A stretch of DNA of 34,125 bases from Candidatus Woesearchaeota archaeon (GTDB taxonomy: Archaea > Nanobdellota > Nanobdellia > Woesearchaeales > GCA-2686295), in NCBI GenBank assembly GCA_937912225.1, contig CALDOJ010000028.1:1-34125 (forward strand), given 5' to 3'. Positions 22,867-32,804 of this stretch are shown here, piece by piece. The notes below the pieces were generated by a model. The model was not told where the DNA came from. It did no database searches and saw only the letters and a program-made list of their open reading frames with translations. The stretch's first letter is position 1, and every line of letters begins with the position of its first letter. The translations under genes and the position numbers were made by a program.

Positions 22867-23439
22867 ATGACTAAAGCTGTAAAAACAGATAAAAGTAAAG
22901 TTGCAAAAACAGATATACAAGTAGTAAATATTGTTGTTTCAACAAGTTTAGAACATGACATCCCGCTTGAAAAAATGGCGGCTGTATTAAGTAACACAGA
23001 ATATAATCCTGAACAATTTCCTGGGTTAGTAATTAGAATCAAAGATCCTAAAACATCTGCACTTATCTTTAGTTCTGGAAAAGTTGTTTGTACTGGAGCT
23101 CGAAGTATGAAAAAAGTTGAAGAATCAATTCAAAAAATAATTGAAAGTTTAGAAAAAATCAACATAAAAATCAAAATCAAACCAAAAATCAACATTCAAA
23201 ACATGGTTGCAAGTGGAAGCATTGGAATGGATTTAAACTTAAACGTTCTAGCTATGAAACTTGAAAACACAGAATATGAACCTGAACAATTTCCTGGGTT
23301 AGTTTACAAATTAATGGAAGCTAAAGCTACTTTCTTACTTTTTAGTAATGGAAAAGTAGTCTGCACAGGAACTAAATCAGAAGAAGAAGTACATCGAGCA
23401 TTAGATTTACTTGTTGAAAGATTAAAAAAAATAAAATAA
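22867..23439 (+). CDS. tbp: TATA-box-binding protein
   Basis: General transcription factor TBP, 190 residues from the ATG at 22867. Two direct-repeat halves of the saddle are evident: EYNPEQFPGLV with LIFSSGKVVCTGA, and EYEPEQFPGLV with LLFSNGKVVCTGT, carrying the conserved DNA-inserting phenylalanines. An upstream in-frame ATG at 22792 would add 25 residues, but both predicted transcription starts lie downstream of it and TBPs normally begin just before the first repeat. The N-terminal tail is Lys-rich (KAVKTDKSKVAKTD). MCM and an RPA-like gene follow closely, so they are probably co-transcribed. Confidence 0.96.
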   Translation: MTKAVKTDKSKVAKTDIQVVNIVVSTSLEHDIPLEKMAAVLSNTEYNPEQFPGLVIRIKDPKTSALIFSSGKVVCTGARSMKKVEESIQKIIESLEKINIKIKIKPKINIQNMVASGSIGMDLNLNVLAMKLENTEYEPEQFPGLVYKLMEAKATFLLFSNGKVVCTGTKSEEEVHRALDLLVERLKKIK

Positions 23440-23453
23440 ACATCTGAACAAAA

Positions 23454-25475
23454 ATGGATGTATCTGAGCAGATTAACAAGTTTCAACAATTTTTAGAAGC
23501 TAGTTATTCGAATAAACTAATTGAAGTAATGCAGAAAGGAGAAGACGCTTTAGTCATTGACTTTTCTGACTTACTAAAATTTAATCCTGAACTAGCAGAA
23601 ATTATGCTAGATAGTCCTGACGATATTCTTAAAGTTGCAGAACTTGCTCTTGAGAATCTGGCTGTCGAAGGAGATGTTAAAAAAATTAGTATAAGAATAA
23701 CTAATCTATCAGATTCTCAATATGTAAAAATAAAAGATATTAGAAGTCAACATATTGGAAAATTCATTTATATTGATGGTATTGTTAGACAAAAATCAGA
23801 TGTTAGACCACAAGTAACTAGTGCTAGATTTGAATGTCCAAGTTGTGGAAATGTATTAAATGTTTTACAAATAGATACTAAATTCAAAGAACCTAGCAGG
23901 TGTGGTTGTGGAAGAACTGGAAAGTTTCGTATGATTAGTAAAGAATTAGTTGACGCACAAAAACTTGTTTTAGAAGAAGCACCTGAAGACCTTGAAGGTG
24001 GTGAACAACCAAAACGGTTAAGTATTTTTTTAAAAAAAGATTTAGTATCCCCAATAACTGAGAAAAAAACCAATCCTGGAAGTAAAGTAATGGTTGTAGG
24101 TATTGTAAAAGAAATACCTATTATACTTGCACAAGGAGGAAAATCAACTCGTTATGATTTAATGTGCGAAGCTAACTATATTGAACCAGTTCAAGAAGAT
24201 TTTAGTCAAATAGACATTAGTGATAAAGAAATTCAAGAAATAATAACACTTAGTAAAGATCCTAAAGTATTTGAAAAACTAGTTGCATCTATTGCTCCAA
24301 CCATTTATGGACATGATAAAGTTAAAGAAGCTTTACTCTTACAAATGATGGGTGGAGTTCAGAAAAAAAGAGATGAAGGTGTTCAAACAAGAGGAGATAT
24401 GCATGTTCTTTTAATTGGAGACCCTGGGTCAGGAAAAAGTCAATTACTAAAAAGAGTTAGTCAAATCGCTCCAAAAGCACGTTTTGTAGGAGGAAGAGGG
24501 GCATCTGGAGCAGGACTTACTGCAAGTGTTGTAAAAGATGAATTCTTAAAAGGATATGCACTTGAAGCAGGAGCACTTGTTCTTGCAAACAAAGGAATCT
24601 GTTGTATTGACGAGTTGGATAAAATGAGTCCTGAAGATAGAAGTGCCATGCACGAAGCTTTAGAGCAACAGACAGTTACAATTTCTAAAGCCAATATTCA
24701 AGCGACTTTAAGAGCAGAAACAACTGTTCTTGCAGCAGCAAACCCTAAATTTGGAAGATTTGACCCTTATGAAATGCTTGCAAAACAAATTGAACTTCCT
24801 TCAACTTTAATTAACAGATTCGATTTAATTTTTCCAATAAGAGATATGCCTGACCAAGTAAACGATGAAAGACTTGCAACTTTTATTCTTAATCTTCATC
24901 AAAATAAAAAACTCGATAAAGCAGATGTGCTTGATAGTGAAGTTGTTAAAAAGTACATTTCATATTCTAGAAAAACAGTTTTTCCAAAACTAACAGATGT
25001 TGCTCTTGAAGAAATTAAAAATTTTTATGTAAAAATGAGAAGTACAGCTCAAGATGAAGGAGTAATTGCGAGCATTCCAATTTCTGCTCGACAATTAGAA
25101 GGGCTTGTAAGATTGTCTGAAGCTTCAGCAAGAACCAGATTGTCTGAAAAAATAACAAAAAAAGACGCTGCAAAAGCAATTGAACTAGTATATTTCTGTT
25201 TATCACAAATAGGACTTGATCCTGAGACAGGTAAAATAGATATTGATAGAATTAGTACTGGTATAAGTGCATCAGAAAGATCTCATATCGCAGTTATAAG
25301 AGGAATAATAAATGATTTAGAAAATGCTGTAGGAAAAACAATTCCTGTAGAAGATATTGTTAGAGAAGCTGAAATTAAAGGAATTGCTTCTGAAAAAGTT
25401 GAAGAAGTTATTGAAAAACTTAAACGTTCAGGAGATATTTTTAGTCCAAGACAAGGAATTATTTCAAAAATATAG
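23454..25475 (+). CDS. mcm: Replicative DNA helicase MCM
   Basis: 673 residues, standard for archaeal MCM; no intein. N-terminal domain with a zinc-binding CPSCG and RCGCG (about residues 123-156), then AAA+ core: Walker A GDPGSGKSQLLK (near 322-333), Walker B CCIDELDKM, sensor 1 LAAANPK, and arginine finger LINRFDLIF, where N replaces the usual S before RFD. A winged-helix domain ends the protein. As a homohexamer it unwinds DNA 3'-5' ahead of the fork. It starts 14 nt after TBP. Confidence 0.98.
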   Translation: MDVSEQINKFQQFLEASYSNKLIEVMQKGEDALVIDFSDLLKFNPELAEIMLDSPDDILKVAELALENLAVEGDVKKISIRITNLSDSQYVKIKDIRSQHIGKFIYIDGIVRQKSDVRPQVTSARFECPSCGNVLNVLQIDTKFKEPSRCGCGRTGKFRMISKELVDAQKLVLEEAPEDLEGGEQPKRLSIFLKKDLVSPITEKKTNPGSKVMVVGIVKEIPIILAQGGKSTRYDLMCEANYIEPVQEDFSQIDISDKEIQEIITLSKDPKVFEKLVASIAPTIYGHDKVKEALLLQMMGGVQKKRDEGVQTRGDMHVLLIGDPGSGKSQLLKRVSQIAPKARFVGGRGASGAGLTASVVKDEFLKGYALEAGALVLANKGICCIDELDKMSPEDRSAMHEALEQQTVTISKANIQATLRAETTVLAAANPKFGRFDPYEMLAKQIELPSTLINRFDLIFPIRDMPDQVNDERLATFILNLHQNKKLDKADVLDSEVVKKYISYSRKTVFPKLTDVALEEIKNFYVKMRSTAQDEGVIASIPISARQLEGLVRLSEASARTRLSEKITKKDAAKAIELVYFCLSQIGLDPETGKIDIDRISTGISASERSHIAVIRGIINDLENAVGKTIPVEDIVREAEIKGIASEKVEEVIEKLKRSGDIFSPRQGIISKI

Positions 25476-25489
25476 TTTCTAAAAATAAA

Positions 25490-26119
25490 ATGGTTGTCAT
25501 AAAAAGACAAACAGCAAAAAAGTGTACAATTATTGATTTGATTAAAGGAGAATATGTAAGAAAAGAAGGTTGGGAACCTAATTATATATTAAACGGAACA
25601 GAAGAAATTTCTAGATTAAATATTCTTGCAGTAGCCATTTCTAAACCTGAAAATAATTCTTTAATAATTGATGATGGTAGTGGACAAATTTCAGTTAGAG
25701 ATTTTGAAAATAATTTATTATTAAATATAGAAATTGGAGATATAATACTAATTATAGGCAGACCTAGAGTTTTTAATGAAGAAAAATATATTCTTCCTGA
25801 AATAGTCAAAAAAATAAACGATAAAAAATGGATTGAATTAAGAACTTTGGAATTAAAACTTAATAAAAAAAATGTTTCTGAACAAAAAATTACTTCTTCA
25901 TTTGAAGAAAAACCTAAAATCATTATAACAGAACCGACTAAAATCAATATTAAAGATTTAATTTTAAAAAAAATTTCTGAATTAGACAAAGGTGATGGTG
26001 TAACAATTGAAGAAGTTGTTTTGTCTATTAACGATAAAACTTCTGAAACCATAATTAATAATTTATTAGAAGAAGGAGATGTTTTTGAAATTAAACCTGG
26101 AAAAATAAAAATTCTTTAG
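25490..26119 (+). CDS. RPA-like OB-fold and winged-helix protein (RPA32-type)
   Basis: 209 residues. An N-terminal OB-fold spans about 20-115 (ISRLNILAVAISK, NSLIIDDGSGQISVRDF, IGDIILIIGRPRVFNEEKYI), a charged linker follows, and a C-terminal winged-helix spans about 145-205 (DLILKKISELDKGDGVTIEE). This matches the RPA32-like COG3390 group of archaeal single-strand-binding subunits. Position directly after mcm supports a replication role. RPA partner subunits are not in this window. Its end overlaps the convergent SpoIIM gene by 4 nt. Confidence 0.8.
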   Translation: MVVIKRQTAKKCTIIDLIKGEYVRKEGWEPNYILNGTEEISRLNILAVAISKPENNSLIIDDGSGQISVRDFENNLLLNIEIGDIILIIGRPRVFNEEKYILPEIVKKINDKKWIELRTLELKLNKKNVSEQKITSSFEEKPKIIITEPTKINIKDLILKKISELDKGDGVTIEEVVLSINDKTSETIINNLLEEGDVFEIKPGKIKIL

Positions 26120-26967
26120 AAAAGAACTGGAGTAACCCAAACTTCTAAAAGACCTGCAATTAATAACAAAAAAATACTAAATAAGATTAAATCTGCAGAA
26201 TCTAAAAGAATATGCTCAAATTTTCTAGTTCCAAAATCATGTTTAATTACAGCAACAGAAATTATTCCTCCTGCAAGACCGGCTGTAAAATAAGCTGCTA
26301 TTTCTGGAATCCCGTGAATTACATACCTTAACAACCCTATAGATATTACTTGAAAATATTGAGCTGTTTTTTCAAAACCTAGAAGGTCTGAATAAAATGA
26401 AAGATTTGATCTTATGAAATTACCCATCGCAGTTCCAATAACTGAAGCATTCCATGTTAAAATAAAAATTGCACCTGCACCATAAACAAAAGAGAATAAA
26501 ATACAAAATATGAACACTTTAATATTATTAAGAAAAATTTGAACAAATAAAGCTCCTTGACCAGTAACCATACCTGTAGCAGCACCATTAATTGTAGAAA
26601 TTGTAGCTGTTTGAGTCTCAAATAAAATTGCAATTGTTTCTGCAGGAAGAACAACATACCATAAAGTTGCAGCAATAGTTATTCCAACAAATAAAAACAT
26701 AAAAGCAGCTAATGCTTTTGCATGCTCTTTTAATAACCAACGTTCACCCATATCTTGAAGATCTTTTTCTTCTTCCATTTTAATAGTATTATAAACTAAA
26801 GGAACACAAGCCATCGTAGTTAAAAAAACCATTATTAAACTAGAATATGATTTGAAAATCCATAAACTTAGAAATATTGCAATAGAACAATAAACAAATC
26901 CTAAAAAAAATAGCCTTCCCGGATGAAGCTCTGCTTTAAACGGTGATGTTAAGGATTCTAGAACCAT
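26116..26967 (-). CDS. SpoIIM-like integral membrane protein
   Basis: 283 residues with about six membrane spans, matching the SpoIIM/DUF95 family: FFLGFVYCSIAIFLSLWIF, LIMVFLTTMACVPLVY, ALAAFMFLFVGITIAATLWY, VFIFCILFSFVYGAGAIFIL and later spans. The conserved GIPEIAAYFTAGLAGG segment is present. Family function in archaea is unknown. TTTTTAAA at 26990-26997 lies 23-30 nt before the ATG and shares a short divergent region with aIF2-beta; a GTGAT about 8 nt before the ATG could also act. Confidence 0.88.
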   Translation of the reverse strand: MVLESLTSPFKAELHPGRLFFLGFVYCSIAIFLSLWIFKSYSSLIMVFLTTMACVPLVYNTIKMEEEKDLQDMGERWLLKEHAKALAAFMFLFVGITIAATLWYVVLPAETIAILFETQTATISTINGAATGMVTGQGALFVQIFLNNIKVFIFCILFSFVYGAGAIFILTWNASVIGTAMGNFIRSNLSFYSDLLGFEKTAQYFQVISIGLLRYVIHGIPEIAAYFTAGLAGGIISVAVIKHDFGTRKFEHILLDSADLILFSIFLLLIAGLLEVWVTPVLF

Positions 26968-26989
26968 GATTTAATCACAATAATTATTG

Positions 26990-26997
26990 TTTAAAAA
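26990..26997 (-). promoter_or_regulatory. TATA box of the SpoIIM-like gene
   Basis: TTTTTAAA 23-30 nt before the ATG, back-to-back with the aIF2-beta promoter. Confidence 0.45.
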
Positions 26998-27014
26998 GTT
27001 TTCTAATTAAAAAG

Positions 27015-27022
27015 TTTTAAAA
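27015..27022 (+). promoter_or_regulatory. TATA box of aIF2-beta
   Basis: TTTTAAAA 24-31 nt before the ATG at 27046, so the transcript is probably leaderless. Confidence 0.45.
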
Positions 27023-27045
27023 AAGAAACATCTTTCCTTAAAAAC

Positions 27046-27453
27046 ATGGATTATGAAGCACTTTTGAAAAGAGGAAAAAAAGAATTACCTGAAATAGCTT
27101 CTCACGAAGAAAGATTTAACATACCTAAAGTTAAAGGTCATGTTCAAGGTAATAAAACCATTATAGGAAATTTTATGCAAATTGCAAGTGCTCTTGGAAG
27201 AAAACCAGAACATGTGTTAAAATTTGTTCTTAAAGAATTAGCAACTCCAGGTGAATTTAAAAAAAGTTTTGTAATTTTTGGAACTAAACTTTCTGCTTCA
27301 AAAATAAATGATAAAATTACACAATATGCAGATACATTTGTTATTTGTAAAGAATGTGGAAAACCTGATACTAAATTAACAAAAGAAACTAATATTTATT
27401 ATTTAAGATGTCAAGCTTGTGGAGCTAAACACACAATAAATTCAAAAATATAA
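27046..27453 (+). CDS. Translation initiation factor aIF2 subunit beta
   Basis: 135 residues, normal for aIF2-beta, which with the gamma and alpha subunits delivers initiator tRNA. An N-terminal gamma-binding helix (YEALLKRGKKELPE), the alpha/beta core with GNFMQIASALGRKPEHVLKF, and a C-terminal zinc ribbon (CKECGKPDTKL and CQACGAKH) are all present. The DUF424 gene follows after 1 nt, a linkage common in archaea. Confidence 0.95.
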   Translation: MDYEALLKRGKKELPEIASHEERFNIPKVKGHVQGNKTIIGNFMQIASALGRKPEHVLKFVLKELATPGEFKKSFVIFGTKLSASKINDKITQYADTFVICKECGKPDTKLTKETNIYYLRCQACGAKHTINSKI

Positions 27454-27454
27454 A

Positions 27455-27757
27455 ATGAGTTTGGTTATTAAAAAACATATCAATAAAGGAAAACTTCTTT
27501 TAGCAATAGCTGATAAAGATTTATTGGGTAAAATATATACTGAAGGAAAAAAACAGTTAGATTTAAAATCGAACTTTTACAAAGGAGAAAAAAAAACCAA
27601 TGAAGAAATTATTTCTTTAATAAAAGGATCTTATATTGTAAATGCGGTAGGAGAAAAAACTATTTCTTTTTTAGAAAAAACAGGATTTATAAGTACAAAA
27701 GAAACTTTAAAAATTAATAATATTCCTTATGTTCAAGTTGTTATAATAAATAAATAA
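27455..27757 (+). CDS. DUF424 family protein
   Basis: 100 residues. Matches the archaeal DUF424 family in layout: LLAIADKDLLGKIYTEGKKQ, then a helical middle and the segment SYIVNAVGEKTISFLEKTGF, ending in a beta strand (IPYVQVVIINK). Function not established; its linkage with aIF2-beta suggests a translation-related role. Its stop codon abuts the stop of the convergent polD large subunit with no spacer. Confidence 0.85.
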   Translation: MSLVIKKHINKGKLLLAIADKDLLGKIYTEGKKQLDLKSNFYKGEKKTNEEIISLIKGSYIVNAVGEKTISFLEKTGFISTKETLKINNIPYVQVVIINK

Positions 27758-30700
27758 TTATCCAAACCATTTACCAAGACCTTCTTGTTTCTCCTTTTCT
27801 CGACCAAAAAGATCATCTACTCTTCTTTGAGTAAGTTCTAAAGTTTGTTTTAAATAATTAGAAACATTATATTTCACAGCTAAACTAATGCTTGGTTTTA
27901 AATATTTGATTACACTTCCTTCCGAAACCGTAAAAATTATTTTTCCACCACATTCAATACATTTTCCTATAAGCGGAGGCCTTCGATATTTAGTATTACA
28001 AGCCACACATCTAAATGTTTGAGTAGAAAATTTTCTAAGATTTCCTTTTGTATCTCTCAAAAAATGTTTTTCAATAACTAATCTTGCAACATCTGATTCA
28101 TCAACACATCTAATCTTAGTTGCAAGATTCATTTGACCTTTTAATTTATCTTCCATACTGGGAAGAAGTTTATAAGCTGAACATAAAACACCAGAATTTA
28201 TATCTCTAGTACCATGCGTATAACCAAGACCTTCAAACTGATCTGCAGTATTAAGAACATCTGCTACTTGTTTTATATTAACTTCCCAAGGCATTTTATA
28301 TTGCATTGCAGCTTCATAAAATTTAAGAGGATACTTCCAAGCAATATCCATATGAAAAACCATATCATCAACTTCTGCAGGATTTAAAAAATAAGTTAAA
28401 ACAAGTGGTGCGTCCATTGTACTTCCTCTTGAAGAAGGCAAATAAGACCTTGAAAAATTCAAAAAAGTATCCATCAACAACAAGAAACAAGATTCATCAC
28501 CATCACAATCTCTTCTCATAGCTGCATGAAACATTGGATGTGAAAAAAATCCTTGAGTTTTAGAAAAACCAATAATTCTTCCAAGAATTCCAGCTGAAGT
28601 ATGAGGTGCTAATCCTATAATAAAATGACCAACAATATCTTCTTTCGTTTTAAGATTATAAAAAGGTTTTAAACCATAAAACTTAGTTAATAATTCATCA
28701 ATAAATTTAGATGTTCTAAAAAATATTTCATCAGCTGGTTCATTAGGAGAAACAGGACAACAAGGTAAAATTACATCTTGAGGTTTTAATTCAAGAACTT
28801 GTGTTTCTCTTATAAGATCATTACCGTGAATATCTTTTTTATAACCTAAACCTTTCAATTTTTCAACTGAAACACCTATTTCTTTAGGTTTAAAATGTGT
28901 TATTGGAATCTCAGAAGAATCATATCTTATAGTTCCATCTTTATTAACATATATTGAATTTTTTGCTCTTAATATACCTTTAATTAAATGTTCAGACACG
29001 TGATCTCTGTTAAATGTGGCTTTAACACCTTTAATTAAATCAGGAAAAATTGCAGTACCTAACTTTTTTAAAAGCTTATTAAATAAAGAGTTAATATCAA
29101 AATCGAGCTTTTTGAACCTTATTTTATCATGTTCACAATCATCAACTAAACCACAAGTTTGACAAACAAACTTTTTCTTAGTTTGAGTTCCACAATCTTC
29201 ACAAACATTCAAAACTTTTTCTTTTTTACATTTTTCACAATAATACATTGCAAAATCAGAAGTTACTTTTCCTTCTTCTAATGCTGATTGAAATGACCTA
29301 AATCTTCCACCTTCTGCACCAACAGGAAATAAAACATGAGGACTGCCAGTTAATTTTCTCATTTTAGCTTTTTCCGGACGACCCATTCTTGAACCAATAA
29401 AAATGCCTGATTTGTCTCTAATTCTTACAGGAGAAAAATGATTAATTATTTTTTGAATAGAATAATCGGGATTTTCTTCAATAAATTTCAAAACAATATT
29501 TATATCATTTTTATTATTGATTCCTAATTGAAAGAATATTGCTTTTGAATAATCTTTTTCAATAACAATATGTTCTTTATTTACAAATAAATGTGGAAGT
29601 CCAATTAATTCAAGAATTCTCTTTGATTCATTATTAGGAAGAATAATTTTATCTTCTTGAAATGAAAATTCTTTAAACCATACTAAAAATTGAACAAACT
29701 GATCTTTAGTAACACAATTCCAATAAGGAATATAAAAAGGATGAAATGGAACATTTAGTTTTTTAGAAAGTTCAATAGCTGCTTGTGCAGATAACTTTGT
29801 TCTGATAGGATTATTAAAAAGAATTTTTAATTTATCTTTTGAAACATTAATCAAATCAGATAATTTATCAAAATCAAAACTACCAAATAATTGTATAATT
29901 GCTTTTTCAAGTTCTAAAATCCAAAATTCTGGACAATAACCTGGAGGAACAAGATTGTGAGCTCTATTAAAAAAATCTCCATAACAAATAAGAGTATCTC
30001 CTAAAAACAATATTTCTTTTATATCTTTTTTATACTTTTTTGCTAAATCTTCAGTTTCTAAAAACACGACCGAACCATCTAAAAGTTTTACTATAGGACC
30101 ATCAATATAATTTGAAGGAGTATAAGCAGCTGCTTTACCAGGTCTTTCTAATTTTACCTGAGTTCCGGTTGCAATATAACTATTTAAAATCTGCATAGTA
30201 GCAGGATGAATTGATTGAGCAGAATAACCAGAAGTTCTTGACCGACCATATCTTAATCTAAAAGCTCCTTCTTTCATAGGATGACCTAAAACAGGTCTTC
30301 CTGCAACTAAATCTTTAATATATGTAAAATCAGGTTTAACTTTTGCATCGTCTGAAGAAGTAGAAGTTTTATTCATAGCTTTAGATTTTTTTTGAATTTT
30401 CAAAAACTCTTCTAAAAAATTCCAATGACCCAAATCAAATTCTTCTCCCCATTTACTAAGCTGAGCCCATAATTTAGGAGCTTTTAGAGGAATACAACTA
30501 CTGTGAATAAGACAATAACCGCTTCTTAAAATATTAGTATTAACTCTTGGAATATCTTTTAAAGTAACATTTGAAACTTCATATTTTTCAGAAGGTTCTC
30601 CTGAAATTTCAACAGGAAGATGTTGCATTAAAAAATCTGATTCTTCTTTAGAAGGAAAATATTGAAGATTAGTAATCCAATCATGATAATCTTCTAATTC

Positions 30701-31282
30701 GCCATGACATCTTTTTATTTCTTTTTCAGTTGGATCATATTCTTTAAAACCAAATTTAACTCTTACATAATCTGCAATTAAAACTGATACCGCTGCAGCA
30801 GTTCCACCAGCATTTCTAATAGGACCTGAATATTTCAAACAAAAATATTGTCCTTTTCCATCAAGTCTATCTTTTAATTCAAGTTCTGTTAGACCTTCTA
30901 AAGGACTACTAACAACACCAACAGTTACATATGTAAAACCAGTTCTTATTCCAATTTCCATTGCTTCTCTTTGATCTTTAAATTTACAAAATTTTTCTTG
31001 AGCAATTTCTTCAGAAATTTTAAGAGCAACTCTCCAATCAAGAACCCCATATTCTGCTTCTAATTCTTCAATTCTTTTTTCAGCACCAGTATTTTTTAAT
31101 TGAGGAGCAACCACAGAAATTAAACCAATTACTCTTTGTGCCATAGTTGCAGCTAATTCAGTCTCTACATCTGTAGAAGGATCATAACCTTTACTTTTTG
31201 CCTCTTGAGCAATTTTATAGGTTTTAAAACAACCTTTTTGTAAGGAGTCAAAATATTCCCCCATATTTTTACTAAATTCCAT
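27758..31282 (-). CDS. polC: DNA polymerase D large subunit DP2
   Basis: Catalytic subunit of family D polymerase, 1174 residues, no intein. Central segment RMGRPEKAKMRKL, a zinc cluster (CEKCKKEKVLNVCEDCG and CQTCG) and the active-site motif RDCDGDES with its paired aspartates (a double-psi barrel related to RNA polymerase) are present. A C-terminal zinc motif (CVACNTKYRRP with CIECGG) precedes the DP1-contacting end. The last residues, QEGLGKWF (1166-1173), form a PCNA-interacting box. It starts 1 nt after the DP1 stop. Confidence 0.97.
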   Translation of the reverse strand: MEFSKNMGEYFDSLQKGCFKTYKIAQEAKSKGYDPSTDVETELAATMAQRVIGLISVVAPQLKNTGAEKRIEELEAEYGVLDWRVALKISEEIAQEKFCKFKDQREAMEIGIRTGFTYVTVGVVSSPLEGLTELELKDRLDGKGQYFCLKYSGPIRNAGGTAAAVSVLIADYVRVKFGFKEYDPTEKEIKRCHGELEDYHDWITNLQYFPSKEESDFLMQHLPVEISGEPSEKYEVSNVTLKDIPRVNTNILRSGYCLIHSSCIPLKAPKLWAQLSKWGEEFDLGHWNFLEEFLKIQKKSKAMNKTSTSSDDAKVKPDFTYIKDLVAGRPVLGHPMKEGAFRLRYGRSRTSGYSAQSIHPATMQILNSYIATGTQVKLERPGKAAAYTPSNYIDGPIVKLLDGSVVFLETEDLAKKYKKDIKEILFLGDTLICYGDFFNRAHNLVPPGYCPEFWILELEKAIIQLFGSFDFDKLSDLINVSKDKLKILFNNPIRTKLSAQAAIELSKKLNVPFHPFYIPYWNCVTKDQFVQFLVWFKEFSFQEDKIILPNNESKRILELIGLPHLFVNKEHIVIEKDYSKAIFFQLGINNKNDINIVLKFIEENPDYSIQKIINHFSPVRIRDKSGIFIGSRMGRPEKAKMRKLTGSPHVLFPVGAEGGRFRSFQSALEEGKVTSDFAMYYCEKCKKEKVLNVCEDCGTQTKKKFVCQTCGLVDDCEHDKIRFKKLDFDINSLFNKLLKKLGTAIFPDLIKGVKATFNRDHVSEHLIKGILRAKNSIYVNKDGTIRYDSSEIPITHFKPKEIGVSVEKLKGLGYKKDIHGNDLIRETQVLELKPQDVILPCCPVSPNEPADEIFFRTSKFIDELLTKFYGLKPFYNLKTKEDIVGHFIIGLAPHTSAGILGRIIGFSKTQGFFSHPMFHAAMRRDCDGDESCFLLLMDTFLNFSRSYLPSSRGSTMDAPLVLTYFLNPAEVDDMVFHMDIAWKYPLKFYEAAMQYKMPWEVNIKQVADVLNTADQFEGLGYTHGTRDINSGVLCSAYKLLPSMEDKLKGQMNLATKIRCVDESDVARLVIEKHFLRDTKGNLRKFSTQTFRCVACNTKYRRPPLIGKCIECGGKIIFTVSEGSVIKYLKPSISLAVKYNVSNYLKQTLELTQRRVDDLFGREKEKQEGLGKWFG

Positions 31283-31283
31283 T

Positions 31284-32804
31284 TTATAGTCCTAAAAAAT
31301 TCATTATTTTAACTTTTCTTGTTTGTAAATCTACAATAAATAATCTTCCTGGTTGAGGTTCAAGACCTCTTTTTTCTTGGTCTGGTGTTGTTTCAGTCCA
31401 ACAAGAACTATTTATTAAAGTAATATTTTTATATTGAGATGCAGATGCACGATGAATATGACCTGTTACAAAAAAATCAGGTACTTTATTTATTACTAAA
31501 GGATCACTATCAGAGTCAGGTATATATTGATTAGATTCGTGTGTAGGAGCTAAATGTCTTTTTTGAAGTAAAAACTTCATAATTAAATCAACTCTTTTTT
31601 GACCACCTGCTAATCTTATTGATTCAACATTATCAGAATAATAAATTAAAGAAAAACCATGATATAATAAAATATCAAATCCTGAAAAAGTTTCTGTCTT
31701 ATCAACATTTACAATAGAAGGATTACTAACCATATATACATTTGGTAAATCCCATAAACATTCTGCAAAATCTTTATATATTTGTACTTGAGGTTCTGCT
31801 AAACCAACAGCGTCATGGTTTCCAGGACACATAATAATATTAATATGAGGTGGAATTCTTTCAAGATATTTGCTTAATTCAATATATTGATTTTTAATAT
31901 CCATTATACTTAAATGATCTTCTTGACCAGGATATACACCTACTCCTTCAACTAAATCACCTGTAAAAACAACATGTTTTACATTTTTAGCTGCTTCTTT
32001 TTGTTCTTCATTACCAATTGTTCCATTTAACCACAATATAAATCTTTCAAACTCTTTCTTCAAAAAAACTTTAGATCCTGCATGTAAATCTCCTACAAAT
32101 AAAATATTGCTTTTTTCTTTAGATTTTTTAAATTCTTTATCACCAGGTATATCTGGAAAATAAATATCGTTAGAAAAAATAATATTTTTTCCTGTAACAC
32201 CTGTTATTCCAATTACTTCATCTAAAACAAGATCTTTTCCTATTTTTAATAAATCTTCATTACTTTTATTAACTAAAACTTTAATTTCTCCTGTTTGATC
32301 TTCAACAGTTAAAATTATATTTTGATTTCTAGTTATTGATATTTCTTTAATCATACCAATAACAGCTACATTTTCTCTCTCTGTTTTTTTAGAAACATTA
32401 ACTATAGATGTTAAACCTTGTAATTCTTGTCGTCGTCTAAGCATATTTGCTAATTCTTTAAATCGACTATTAAAAAAACTTACAAAATCATTAACAGATC
32501 TTTTCTTTGATTCTTTATTATATGAAAAAACTAATTCAACATTATTTCTAGGAACATTATATCTTGAATGATCTTCTGCTTTTTTCTTTTCTAATAAAAA
32601 ATTAGCTTTCTCATATTCTTTTAAATTAATTTTAATCTTCTTTTTAAAAATTATTTCTTTTAAATCTTTATTTAAATAAATAAGATCTTCATGTCCTTCT
32701 TTTAATTCATTTAATATATCAAAAGAATTATGTTCATCCATTACATCAGGACTTAGTAATACTCCTTTCTCTAAGAAAGCATTAATTTGTTTAGAAAAAC
32801 TCAT
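31284..32804 (-). CDS. polB: DNA polymerase D small subunit DP1
   Basis: Proofreading exonuclease subunit, 506 residues, somewhat short compared with euryarchaeal DP1. An OB-fold (IGMIKEISITRNQNIILTVE then GEIKVLV) precedes a calcineurin-like phosphodiesterase domain with the Mre11-like motifs GDLHAGSK, GDLVEGVGV, PGNHDAVG, YHG and TGHIHRA, so exonuclease activity is expected. The C-terminal RKVKIMNFLGL probably binds DP2. The gene overlaps the 3' end of orc1/cdc6 by 14 nt and is followed by DP2. Confidence 0.95.
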   Translation of the reverse strand: MSFSKQINAFLEKGVLLSPDVMDEHNSFDILNELKEGHEDLIYLNKDLKEIIFKKKIKINLKEYEKANFLLEKKKAEDHSRYNVPRNNVELVFSYNKESKKRSVNDFVSFFNSRFKELANMLRRRQELQGLTSIVNVSKKTERENVAVIGMIKEISITRNQNIILTVEDQTGEIKVLVNKSNEDLLKIGKDLVLDEVIGITGVTGKNIIFSNDIYFPDIPGDKEFKKSKEKSNILFVGDLHAGSKVFLKKEFERFILWLNGTIGNEEQKEAAKNVKHVVFTGDLVEGVGVYPGQEDHLSIMDIKNQYIELSKYLERIPPHINIIMCPGNHDAVGLAEPQVQIYKDFAECLWDLPNVYMVSNPSIVNVDKTETFSGFDILLYHGFSLIYYSDNVESIRLAGGQKRVDLIMKFLLQKRHLAPTHESNQYIPDSDSDPLVINKVPDFFVTGHIHRASASQYKNITLINSSCWTETTPDQEKRGLEPQPGRLFIVDLQTRKVKIMNFLGL

